Position numbers and translations under genes: made by a program. This document shows, in pieces, positions 35,683 through 43,565 of a stretch of DNA of 64,000 nt. Numbering within the stretch: position 1 is the first letter of the stretch; each line of letters starts with the position of its first letter. Origin of the DNA: CALBPI01 sp038524795 (GTDB lineage Bacteria; Pseudomonadota; Gammaproteobacteria; Steroidobacterales; Woeseiaceae); assembly GCA_038524795.1 (NCBI GenBank), contig JBCBIJ010000001.1, positions 186,001 through 250,000 on the forward strand. The letters run 5' to 3'. The notes below the pieces were generated by a model. It had not been told where the DNA came from. It worked only from the letters and a program-made list of their open reading frames with translations, and ran no database searches.

Positions 35683-36429
35683 ATGGAATACCTGATCCAG
35701 CTGGCCACCGATCCGGCGGCCTGGATCGCGCTCGCGACGCTTGCGGTCATGGAAGTCGTGCTGGGCATCGACAACCTGATCTTCATCTCGATCCTCTCCA
35801 ACCGGCTGCCCGAGGGCCAGCGCTCCAGGGCACGGCGCATCGGCATCGCCATGGCGCTGGTACTGCGCCTGGCATTGCTGGGCACCATCGCCATCATCAT
35901 CAAGCTCACCGCGCCCGTCTTTACGGTACTCGGTAACGAATTCTCGTGGCGCGACCTCATCCTCATCGCCGGGGGTCTGTTCCTGGTCTGGAAGGCGACG
36001 ACAGAGATCCATGAGAAGGTCGACCCGGATGACGAGGCGCACAGCGATGGCGCGGGCGCTACCACCGCGACGGCAACCGCGGTCATCGCGCAAATCCTCG
36101 TGCTGGACCTCGTGTTCTCTGTCGACAGCATCATCACCGCGGTCGGCATGACAACCCACTTACCGATTATGGTGATCGCCGTCCTCATCGCGGTCACAAC
36201 CATGTTACTGGCCGCAGATCCGCTCTCTGAGTTCATCCACCGCAACCCCACCATCGTCATGCTGGCGCTGGGCTTCCTGTTACTCATCGGCACGACCCTG
36301 ATCGCCGAGGGCTTCGGCGCGCACGTACCCAAGGGTTACATCTATGCGGCCATGGCGTTCTCGGCGCTGGTCGAAGGACTCAACATGGCGGCGCGACGCG
36401 CCAAGCGAAAACGGGGTCAGGCCACGTAG
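35683..36429 (+). CDS. TerC-family membrane protein
   Basis: This 248-residue protein has about seven helices and the TerC motifs: EVVLGIDNLIFISILSNRLP near residue 20 and VIAQILVLDLVFSVDSIITAVGM near residue 130, each with an Asp in a membrane helix. TerC proteins are linked to metal (notably Mn2+) export and metallation of exoenzymes. GGGAGGGAAACACC upstream of the ATG is a good ribosome binding site. The 3' end overlaps the convergent MFS gene by 13 nt. Confidence 0.85.
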   Translation: MEYLIQLATDPAAWIALATLAVMEVVLGIDNLIFISILSNRLPEGQRSRARRIGIAMALVLRLALLGTIAIIIKLTAPVFTVLGNEFSWRDLILIAGGLFLVWKATTEIHEKVDPDDEAHSDGAGATTATATAVIAQILVLDLVFSVDSIITAVGMTTHLPIMVIAVLIAVTTMLLAADPLSEFIHRNPTIVMLALGFLLLIGTTLIAEGFGAHVPKGYIYAAMAFSALVEGLNMAARRAKRKRGQAT

Positions 36430-37634
36430 CGGCGCCTTCGCAACGCCCGCGACGCCCAGGCCATGGCCAGCGTCGCGACCAAGCAATAACCGCCGAGCCA
36501 GCGCATTTGCGCCGTCAGTGGCATACCCGTATCGATGAGCGTTCCCGTCAAGCCGGGCCCCGCTGCTGTCGAAAACACCATGGCCGAGACAATGACCGAG
36601 CGCACCGCGCCCAGGTGTTTCGTGCCGTAAACCTCGGGCCACAACGCGCCGAACAGCGTCGAGGAAATCCCGTAGCTCACACCCACAAGCACGATGACAA
36701 CGAACAGCGACCAGGCCGGACCCGCGACGGATAGCGCGAAGCAGGCTGCCGTCAGCGGCAACAGAAAACCCGGCAGAATCGCCACGGCGCCAAATCGGTC
36801 AATCACCGTTCCCATAATCAACGCGCAGACAACGGTCGTTGCGGCCATCGCCACAAGCGAGGTCGCAAACAACTGGGGCGGCCAATCGAAATAGGCCGTC
36901 ATGTAATCCTGGTGGTAGAAGATCGTGGTACCGATGAATGCGGGCGCTAGCACGCCCGTGAGCAGGACCCAGAACACGGGGTCGCGTAGAACCTCGCCGC
37001 GCGTCCAGTCGCGGCCCTGGTCGCGACTCACCGGGTCGTCGGCATGGGCCGATTGCGGTGTTCGAGGTTTTGCGTAAGCCCAAGCCGCCAGCGGCAGGCC
37101 CACAAAGACAAGCGCACCGGCCGCGACCACCCAGCCAAGCTGGTAACCGAAGCCCGCCGCGATCAGTGCAAAGCCAATCGGGATGGTCGCCTCGCCGCCC
37201 TGGTGACCCAACACGACGAGCGACACGGCGCGGCCGCGACCGCCCACAAACCATCGGCCCGTCGCCGTAAGCGCGATGTGGGTCATCATGCCCTGGCCCA
37301 TGAGCCGCAATAGGTAGATGGCCACCGTCAGCAGCAGCACGCTGGGCGCGTAGGCGGCCAGCACCGCAGCCCCCGCCAACATGGGCACGACGAGCGCAAC
37401 CATGCGCGCCTCGGGAATGACATCGACGAGCCGACCCACAAACGGCAGGCTCATGGCGCTCGCCAGAGTCGCCAGCATGTAGAGTCGCCCGAACTCTCCA
37501 TGGCTGAGCCCGAATGCCTGCTGCCACTCGGCGACAGAAGCCGAGATGAAGTAGGTCTGCCCGAAGCTCGAAAAGAACGTCAGCAGAAAACCGCCGGCGA
37601 TCCAGCGGAAATTGCGACGCAGGAAGGCAAACAT
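36417..37634 (-). CDS. MFS transporter, monocarboxylate/oxalate-formate type
   Basis: This 405-residue protein has twelve predicted helices, a Gly-containing first helix (FLLTFFSSFGQTYFISAS), GRLVDVIPEARMV in loop 2-3 and a central loop with ARTPQSAH-like residues. The layout fits the MFS branch holding monocarboxylate and oxalate/formate carriers. Substrate is unresolved. It is divergent from the M1 peptidase gene. Confidence 0.75.
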   Translation of the reverse strand: MFAFLRRNFRWIAGGFLLTFFSSFGQTYFISASVAEWQQAFGLSHGEFGRLYMLATLASAMSLPFVGRLVDVIPEARMVALVVPMLAGAAVLAAYAPSVLLLTVAIYLLRLMGQGMMTHIALTATGRWFVGGRGRAVSLVVLGHQGGEATIPIGFALIAAGFGYQLGWVVAAGALVFVGLPLAAWAYAKPRTPQSAHADDPVSRDQGRDWTRGEVLRDPVFWVLLTGVLAPAFIGTTIFYHQDYMTAYFDWPPQLFATSLVAMAATTVVCALIMGTVIDRFGAVAILPGFLLPLTAACFALSVAGPAWSLFVVIVLVGVSYGISSTLFGALWPEVYGTKHLGAVRSVIVSAMVFSTAAGPGLTGTLIDTGMPLTAQMRWLGGYCLVATLAMAWASRALRRRRYVA

Positions 37635-37742
37635 CGGCGGAGCTTACCCGCTGCGACGCCGCGGTGCGCGGGACGCGCCTGTCCTGACTTGCGTACAGCA
37701 CCGGGGCCGGTAGGCTGTCTCCTTTTTCCGGCGGAGTGCCCC

Positions 37743-39650
37743 GTGTCACCGAAACATCTGTTGCCTTTGGCCTTTCTGGCCCTGGCCGCCTGCTCCAAGG
37801 CCCCCGAACCAATCGAAGCACGTGAGAGCGCGAGCACCGAGGCCAGCGCACCTGCGGAGGCGGGACCCGTTCCCGGCCGTGATTACCACTCCTACGCCAC
37901 GGAGACCTTTATCACGACCCATCTGGCGCTGGATCTTGATGTCGATTTCGAGCGCCGTGTTCTCGAAGGCACAGCAACGCTCGACATCGAGCGCGGCGGA
38001 CCCGGTGACACACTCGTCCTTGATACGCGCGACCTGACGATCACAGGCGTGCGCGCCGGTGGCGCGTCGCTCAGCGACACCCCCTTTGAGCTCGGCGAGG
38101 CCGACACCATCCTGGGGGCACCGCTGTCGATTACGGTACCTGACGGCGCAACACGCGTTGAGGTCGCCTACCGCACGTCGCCCGAAGCGACCGGGTTGCA
38201 GTGGCTCGAGCCGCGCCAGACGGCGGGCAAACGCCAGCCCTTCCTGTTTAGCCAGGCACAGGCCATCCATGCGCGCAGTTTCGTGCCGTCACAGGACACG
38301 CCGGCCGTACGCTTCACCTACGAAGCGACGGTGCGCGTACCGCCTGGCTTGCTGGCCGTGATGAGTGCCGACAACGCCACGGAACGATCAGAAGACGGTG
38401 TGTATGAGTTTGAGATGCCGCAGTCGATCCCGAGCTACCTGCTCGCGATTGCTGTGGGTGACCTTGAGTTCAAGGCGATGGGCGAACGCACGGGCGTCTA
38501 CGCCGAGGCCGAGGTGCTCGACGCCGCCGCGGCGGAGTTCGAGGACACTGAGCGCATGCTCGAGATCGCCGAAGTCGACTTCGGTCCGTACAAGTGGGGT
38601 CGCTACGACCTCTTGATCCTGCCGCCCAGCTTCCCGTTCGGTGGCATGGAAAACCCCAGGCTCAGCTTCATCACACCGACCGTCATTGCAGGCGACAAAA
38701 GCCTGGTGGCGCTCATCGCGCATGAGCTTGCACACTCCTGGTCGGGCAACCTCGTGACCAACGCAACCTGGCGTGACCTTTGGATCAACGAGGGCTTCAC
38801 GACCTACCTGACCAATCGCATCATGCAGAAGGTCTATGGCGACGATCGCTACACGATGGAGGTCGCGCTCGGTTACGCGGACCTCGTGGGTGAGCTTGAG
38901 CTGCTCGACACCGGTGATGAGGTCATGGCGCTTGATGTCCGCGGCCGCGACCCCGATGAGTCCTTCTCAAACATCCCTTACGAGAAAGGCTCCCTGTTTC
39001 TCTATGAGATCGAGCGAGCCATTGGCCGCGAGGCCTTCGACGCGTTTCTGCTCGACTACTTCAAGGCGTTTGAGTTCAAGAGCATTCACACAGAAGCGGC
39101 CCTGGCCTATTTCGAGGAGACGCTGCTGGCACAACACGGTGACGCGCTCGACGCCGACCGTATTCGCGAGTGGATCTACAAACCCGGTTTGCCAGAGGGC
39201 GCACCGGCGCCCACGTCTGATGCCTTCACGGGTATCGACTCGGCACGCTCGGACTGGCTCGCGGGCTCACTGGCGGCGGACGCCATTGACACGGCCGGCT
39301 GGACCTTCCACCAGTGGAAGCACTTTCTCGACGGTATGCCCGAGGCGCTCACAGCCGGACAACTTACCGAACTCGACACGGCATTCGGCCTGACGGAGTC
39401 GCGGAATAACGAGATCGCGTTCAGCTGGCTCATGATCGCCGTGCGTAACGACTATGAAGCCGCCGAACCGCGACTCGAGAATTTCCTGACGAGCATTGGC
39501 CGTAACAAATTCCTGCTGCCGCTTTACCGCGCGCTCGTCGCCAACGGCAAGCAGGCCGAGGCGCAGCGCATATTCGAGTTGGCCAAACCGGGCTATCACC
39601 CGCTCACCGTCAAGCGCAATGGCGCCGTCGTTTACGGCGAGGACGCCTGA
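37743..39650 (+). CDS. M1-family aminopeptidase lipoprotein
   Basis: This 635-residue zinc metallopeptidase has a lipobox (FLALAACSK) and an N-terminal beta-sandwich. GGMENPRL occupies the GxMEN substrate-binding position. The zinc site is HELAHSW (His327, His331, catalytic Glu328) with the third ligand in the NEGFTTYL segment. The C-terminal helical domain ends near residue 600. It resembles leukotriene-A4-hydrolase-like aminopeptidases. The GTG at 37743 is chosen because the lipoprotein signal begins there. Two hairpins follow its stop. Confidence 0.9.
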   Translation: MSPKHLLPLAFLALAACSKAPEPIEARESASTEASAPAEAGPVPGRDYHSYATETFITTHLALDLDVDFERRVLEGTATLDIERGGPGDTLVLDTRDLTITGVRAGGASLSDTPFELGEADTILGAPLSITVPDGATRVEVAYRTSPEATGLQWLEPRQTAGKRQPFLFSQAQAIHARSFVPSQDTPAVRFTYEATVRVPPGLLAVMSADNATERSEDGVYEFEMPQSIPSYLLAIAVGDLEFKAMGERTGVYAEAEVLDAAAAEFEDTERMLEIAEVDFGPYKWGRYDLLILPPSFPFGGMENPRLSFITPTVIAGDKSLVALIAHELAHSWSGNLVTNATWRDLWINEGFTTYLTNRIMQKVYGDDRYTMEVALGYADLVGELELLDTGDEVMALDVRGRDPDESFSNIPYEKGSLFLYEIERAIGREAFDAFLLDYFKAFEFKSIHTEAALAYFEETLLAQHGDALDADRIREWIYKPGLPEGAPAPTSDAFTGIDSARSDWLAGSLAADAIDTAGWTFHQWKHFLDGMPEALTAGQLTELDTAFGLTESRNNEIAFSWLMIAVRNDYEAAEPRLENFLTSIGRNKFLLPLYRALVANGKQAEAQRIFELAKPGYHPLTVKRNGAVVYGEDA

Positions 39651-39668
39651 GCGGCTCAGTGGCTTGAA

Positions 39669-39697
39669 GACCCGGGCGCCGACGTGGCGCCCGGGTC
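39669..39697 (+). terminator. Strong hairpin after the M1 peptidase gene
   Basis: A 12-bp perfect stem (GACCCGGGCGCC and its complement) with a 5-nt loop begins 18 nt after the stop codon. It is followed by TGATTTGATAGATTTC, a broken U-rich run. Probably the first part of a double terminator. Confidence 0.65.
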
Positions 39698-39722
39698 TGA
39701 TTTGATAGATTTCAATTGGTTA

Positions 39723-39752
39723 CGCCTCCCAGCGCGCGCTGGGAGGCGTTTT
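39723..39752 (+). terminator. Intrinsic terminator
   Basis: An 11-bp perfect stem (CGCCTCCCAGC and its complement) with loop GCGC is followed directly by TTTT. It is the second, canonical terminator between the M1 peptidase gene and the SPFH operon. Confidence 0.8.
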
Positions 39753-39768
39753 CGTGTGTCCCGAATAG

Positions 39769-39808
39769 TTGACCAGCCCGCTATCAAAGTGATATCACTT
39801 TGACATCA
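39769..39808 (+). promoter_or_regulatory. Promoter and periodic operator of the SPFH operon
   Basis: TTGACC (39769-39774) lies 17 bp before ATATCA, a plausible -35/-10 pair. The -10 sits inside a perfect 20-bp palindrome at 39784-39803 (TCAAAGTGAT and its complement). Three copies of a short element recur every 11 bp: cgcTATCA at 39779, TGATATCA at 39790 and TGACATCA at 39801. One-helical-turn spacing of small palindromes is how ribbon-helix-helix dimers bind cooperatively, and such a protein is encoded in the same operon. Confidence 0.6.
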
Positions 39809-39828
39809 CTGAGAGAGGGAGACATACG

Positions 39829-40752
39829 ATGGATAACATTCACGAGCGCACTTACAACGCGGTGAGCGGCTGGCTACCACTGCTCGTCCTGCTGGGCCTC
39901 GTCGGCGGCGCTATTGTCGGATTCGGCAAGCACATGCCCATCGTTGGCATCGTATGCATCCTGCTCGTCACCATCGGCATGATCGGCTTCCAGGCCGTGG
40001 CGCCGAATGACGCCCGCGTGTTGCTGCTGTTCGGTGACTACAAGGGTTCGATCAACAAATCGGGCTTCTTCTGGGTGAACCCGTTTTTCTCCAAGAAAAA
40101 GATCACGCTTCGTGTTCGCAACTTCGAAACCGGTTCACAGACGCTGCCGCAGAAGAAGAACTCTTCCGGCGCCGTCATCCAGGAGAAGGGCCGCACGGGC
40201 GGTCGCCCGTCCAAGGTCAACGACAAGGACGGTAACCCCATCGAGATTTCGGCGGTCGTGGTCTGGAAAGTGGTCGACACGGCCGAAGCCATGTTCGAAG
40301 TCGACGACTACGAAGACTACGTCGCCGTGCAGAGTGAGGCCGCGCTGCGCAACCTGGCCAGCCGCTACCCTTACGACGGCGCCGACGGCGAGGAGTCACT
40401 GCGTGGTAATACGGCCGAAGTCGGTGAGGAATTACGCAAGGACATCCAGGAGCGCCTGGGCAAGGCCGGCGTCGAGGCCATCGAGGCCCGCATCAGCCAC
40501 CTGGCCTACGCACCCGAGATCGCTGCCGCCATGCTGCAGCGCCAGCAAGCCGCCGCCGTGGTGGCTGCCCGCACCAAGATCGTCGAAGGCGCGGTCGGCA
40601 TGGTCGAGATGGCGCTGGAGCAGCTCAAGGCTGACAACATCGTCGACCTCGATGACGAGCGCCGCGCGGCCATGGTCTCAAACCTGCTCGTGGTGCTCTG
40701 CAGCGACAAACACACCCAACCCGTCGTGAACACGGGCACGCTGTACAACTAA
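39829..40752 (+). CDS. SPFH/band-7 domain membrane protein
   Basis: This 307-residue protein has two N-terminal membrane helices (about residues 15-33 and 38-58). The SPFH domain follows (NDARVLLLFGDYKGSINKSGFFWVNPFFSKKK through VVVWKVVDTAEAMFEVDDY), then a helical segment with an Ala/Gln-rich coiled coil. SPFH proteins form membrane-bound ring assemblies. It is preceded by GAGAGAGGGAG as ribosome binding site and followed 67 nt later by a ribbon-helix-helix gene. Its physiological role is unknown; membrane stress is a guess. Confidence 0.85.
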   Translation: MDNIHERTYNAVSGWLPLLVLLGLVGGAIVGFGKHMPIVGIVCILLVTIGMIGFQAVAPNDARVLLLFGDYKGSINKSGFFWVNPFFSKKKITLRVRNFETGSQTLPQKKNSSGAVIQEKGRTGGRPSKVNDKDGNPIEISAVVVWKVVDTAEAMFEVDDYEDYVAVQSEAALRNLASRYPYDGADGEESLRGNTAEVGEELRKDIQERLGKAGVEAIEARISHLAYAPEIAAAMLQRQQAAAVVAARTKIVEGAVGMVEMALEQLKADNIVDLDDERRAAMVSNLLVVLCSDKHTQPVVNTGTLYN

Positions 40753-40819
40753 GACCATGATGTCGGCGCACGACACGCAAAGCGCGCGCTGCGGTTTGGC
40801 GGCTGGAGGCTGCTAGACC

Positions 40820-40984
40820 GTGGCGCGCACCTCGTTCCTCTACCGGACGGACCCCGCGGTGCTGGAAGCCCTGAAGCGCTGGGCGGGCGACGACTTGCGC
40901 AGCGTCAACGCACAGCTCGACTTTCTGGTGCGCAAAGCCCTGCGTGATGCCGGGCGGCTCAAGAAGCCCGGCGACAAGGATTAA
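40820..40984 (+). CDS. Arc-type ribbon-helix-helix protein
   Basis: This 54-residue protein is too short for usual gene calls. The GTG at 40820 is the only possible start because an in-frame TAG lies two codons upstream; GGAGG at 40805-40809 gives a 10-nt spacing. The sequence reads RTSFLYRTDPAVLEALKRWA, then DDLRSVNAQLDFLVRKALRD. It has a short beta strand, helix A, the turn, and helix B with the SVNAQLDFL core seen in Arc-family DNA-binding proteins. It probably represses its own operon through the palindromes at 39779-39808. It has no toxin partner. Confidence 0.75.
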   Translation: MARTSFLYRTDPAVLEALKRWAGDDLRSVNAQLDFLVRKALRDAGRLKKPGDKD

Positions 40985-40985
40985 G

Positions 40986-42215
40986 CTAGACCTTCTTCAC
41001 GGCCAGCAATCGCGCGCGTTTGTGATCGGCGCGCACCACCCGGATCTCATGCCCGTTCCACTCGATGGTGTCCCCCACCTCGGGAATGCGCTCGAGCTCG
41101 CGCAGCATCAGGCCACTGATCGTCGACACCTCATCGTCGGCCTGCCAGACGATATCGAGCGCCTGTGAGAGGCGGCGCAGGTCGACGCGGCCGCGCACGA
41201 ACCAGGTGCCACCTTTGTCGCGACGGATATCCGTAACGGGCTTGTCGCTCTCATCATTGATCTCACCGACGATTTCCTCGAGCACGTCCTCGAGTGTTGC
41301 GATCCCCATGACACTCCCGTATTCATCAACGACGAGCGCGAGGTGCCGGTGACTTTCCTGGAAGGTACGCAGCAGCCGCGGCAATGTCATGGTCTCGGGG
41401 ACGATGAGCGGCTCGTGAGTCACGGCGTCCCAATCGATATCAGCGTCGGGGTTCTCGAGCAGCCAGTGCAACAGTCGCTTGGCCAGCACCATGCCGGTCA
41501 CATCATTCAGATCACCCGTGGGCGTGAACGGGAACCGGCTGTGCCCGGTTTCCTCCATGAGCTTGACGGCGTCCGCGCGTGAGAGCTCAGGATGCACAAG
41601 AACGACCTCCACGCCGGGCAACATCACATCGTCCGCATTGAGATCGGCAAGCTGCGTGGCGCCGACAATGGCGCGCGCCGTCTTGATCCCCACCACACCT
41701 TCGTTGCGGCCCAGCGCCGCCAGCACGCGGATTTCTTCGGGTGAGGTCACCGGCAGCTCGCGGTTGCCGCGCAAAGCACGTGAGAGCTTCTCGCTCACCA
41801 CAACGAGCGGCTTGAGCAGCATCGTCAGCCAGTTGATGCCGTGCGCCACGGGTGTCGCCAGTGCGCCCGCAAAGGTCACCCCCATGGTCTTCGGGATGAT
41901 CTCCGTGAACAGCAGTACGGCCAGCGTGAACAGCAGCGAGAAGATCCAGAGCGTCGAGGGGTCGAAGACGTTCGAGTAGCTGGCCCCGGCAACCGCCGCG
42001 CCGACGGTGTGCGCAGCCGTGTTCAGGATCAGGATCGCGGCAATGGGCACGTCCATGTTGTCTTTGAAGCTCTCGAGCAAGGCACCCGCGCGTGAGCCCT
42101 TCTGGCGCATCACTGCGATTTGCGGTCGCGTCAGTGACAACAGCACAGACTCGAAGATGGAACACAGGAACGAGACGACGAGCACGACGGCAACGGCGGC
42201 AATAAACAGCAGCAT
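40986..42215 (-). CDS. CorB/HlyC-type protein with DUF21 and CBS domains
   Basis: This 409-residue membrane protein starts with a DUF21 (CNNM) domain of about four helices (SFLCSIFESVLLSLTRPQIAVM). A CBS pair spans about residues 190-320, with DVMLPGVEVVLVHPELS and MTLPRLLRTFQESHRHLALVVDEYGSVMGIATLEDVLEEIVGEI. A C-terminal CorC/HlyC domain (TWFVRGRVDLRRL) closes it. Related proteins transport or regulate Mg2+ or Co2+. The old hemolysin name does not imply toxicity. It reads convergently with the ribbon-helix-helix gene. Confidence 0.85.
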   Translation of the reverse strand: MLLFIAAVAVVLVVSFLCSIFESVLLSLTRPQIAVMRQKGSRAGALLESFKDNMDVPIAAILILNTAAHTVGAAVAGASYSNVFDPSTLWIFSLLFTLAVLLFTEIIPKTMGVTFAGALATPVAHGINWLTMLLKPLVVVSEKLSRALRGNRELPVTSPEEIRVLAALGRNEGVVGIKTARAIVGATQLADLNADDVMLPGVEVVLVHPELSRADAVKLMEETGHSRFPFTPTGDLNDVTGMVLAKRLLHWLLENPDADIDWDAVTHEPLIVPETMTLPRLLRTFQESHRHLALVVDEYGSVMGIATLEDVLEEIVGEINDESDKPVTDIRRDKGGTWFVRGRVDLRRLSQALDIVWQADDEVSTISGLMLRELERIPEVGDTIEWNGHEIRVVRADHKRARLLAVKKV

Positions 42216-42266
42216 GGCGGCACGGAATCCTTGCGGGTTGGAACCGCAAGGATACCGCGCCTGCGG

Positions 42267-43565
42267 TCAGGATCGGCGCGGTGCCTCATCTCCCAGTGAG
42301 GGATCGCTACTGACGCGTGCCGCTGTCGTGCCGGTTGGCGCCTGATACCAGCCCGGATCGTCATAAGAGCCAGGTGCCACGTCGTCGCGAACCTTGACCA
42401 CCGTGAACATCCCACCCATCTCGATGTTCCCGTGCGGACCCGCGCCCGTCATCATGGGCAGCGTGTTCTCCGGCCCGGGCATGTGCCCCATGTCGACATG
42501 GTCCTGGTGCTCGGCCATGCCGCGCTGCCCCATCGCCATGTAGCCCGGCACCAGCGCACGAACACGCGCATCAAGACCGGACTGGTCAACGCCCAAGCCG
42601 TTGGGTAACCCGTGCCCCATGGTGTTCATCGTGTGATGCGCCATGTGGCAGTGAAATGCCCAGTCGCCGGGCACCGCCGTGAACTCGATGTCGCGCATCT
42701 GACCGACGCCGACGATTTCCGTCGTCTCGCGCCGCCAGAGGGAACGCGGCCTCCGACCGCCGTCAGAGCCCGTCACTTCGTACTGCACCCCGTGCATGTG
42801 AATGGGGTGATTCCACATCGACAGGTTGCCGATACGAACGCGGACCCGCTCACCGGTTCGCGCCACGAGCGGCTCGATCGCCGGAAACACCTTGCTGTTC
42901 CAGGTCCAGAGATCGAAGTCCTGCATGATCGATGGATCGGGTCGGTAGCTGCCGGGGTGCAACGCCCAGTTGTGCAGAAGGAAGCAATAGTCCCGATCCA
43001 CACGTACGGCCTCACCCCCTTTCGGATGGATGATAAACATGCCCATCATGCCGACTGCCATCTGCACCATTTCGTCAGCATGCGGGTGGTACATGTGCGT
43101 CCCGTGCTGGTTCAGCGTGAACTCGTAGGCAAAGGTCTCGCCGGGCGCGATCTGCGGCTGACTGAGGCCACCGACACCGTCCATGCCGCTGGGCAACTTG
43201 ATGCCGTGCCAATGCACGGTCGTGTGCTCGGGCAGCCGATTGGTGACGAGGATGCGCACCCGATCGCCTTCGACCGCCTCGATCGTCGGGCCCGGCGTGC
43301 TGCCGTTGTAGCCCCAACACACGGCGCGGCTGCCGGGCGCAAACTCATGCTCAACAGGTTCAGCGACCAGATGAAACTCCTTGACGCCGTTCTTCATTTC
43401 GTAAGGCAGCGCCCAGCCGTTGAGCGTTCGAACGGGCGTGTAAGACCCACCACCCGAGTGCACCGAGCCGGCGTGACTACTCTGTGCCTGTGCGGGACCG
43501 TTCGAGACGGCGGCGACCAGGGCGCCGGCGCCCGAGAGCCCGAGAAATTCGCGTCGTGACGTCAT
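42267..43565 (-). CDS. Tat-exported multicopper oxidase
   Basis: This 432-residue protein has a Tat signal (SRREFLGLSGAGALVAA). The copper sites are visible: HWHGIKLP and HPHADE in the first part, HPIHMHG and HCHMAHHTMNTMGH near the C-terminus. The latter holds the type 1 copper Cys/His and the trinuclear-site His. The tail is Met/Asp-rich. It should oxidise Cu(I) or phenols in the periplasm. It overlaps the upstream TolC gene by four bases, in a copper-resistance operon. Confidence 0.9.
   Translation of the reverse strand: MTSRREFLGLSGAGALVAAVSNGPAQAQSSHAGSVHSGGGSYTPVRTLNGWALPYEMKNGVKEFHLVAEPVEHEFAPGSRAVCWGYNGSTPGPTIEAVEGDRVRILVTNRLPEHTTVHWHGIKLPSGMDGVGGLSQPQIAPGETFAYEFTLNQHGTHMYHPHADEMVQMAVGMMGMFIIHPKGGEAVRVDRDYCFLLHNWALHPGSYRPDPSIMQDFDLWTWNSKVFPAIEPLVARTGERVRVRIGNLSMWNHPIHMHGVQYEVTGSDGGRRPRSLWRRETTEIVGVGQMRDIEFTAVPGDWAFHCHMAHHTMNTMGHGLPNGLGVDQSGLDARVRALVPGYMAMGQRGMAEHQDHVDMGHMPGPENTLPMMTGAGPHGNIEMGGMFTVVKVRDDVAPGSYDDPGWYQAPTGTTAARVSSDPSLGDEAPRRS

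Noticed and set aside
40757..40816. 19-codon upstream ORF before the ribbon-helix-helix gene
   Set aside because: It ends in TAG two codons before the GTG and lacks similarity to anything; it may be a chance ORF, although a leader role cannot be excluded.
39829..40984. Toxin-antitoxin module
   Set aside because: The small ribbon-helix-helix protein could be an antitoxin, but the partner is a membrane SPFH protein and no toxin-like ORF lies within the operon.
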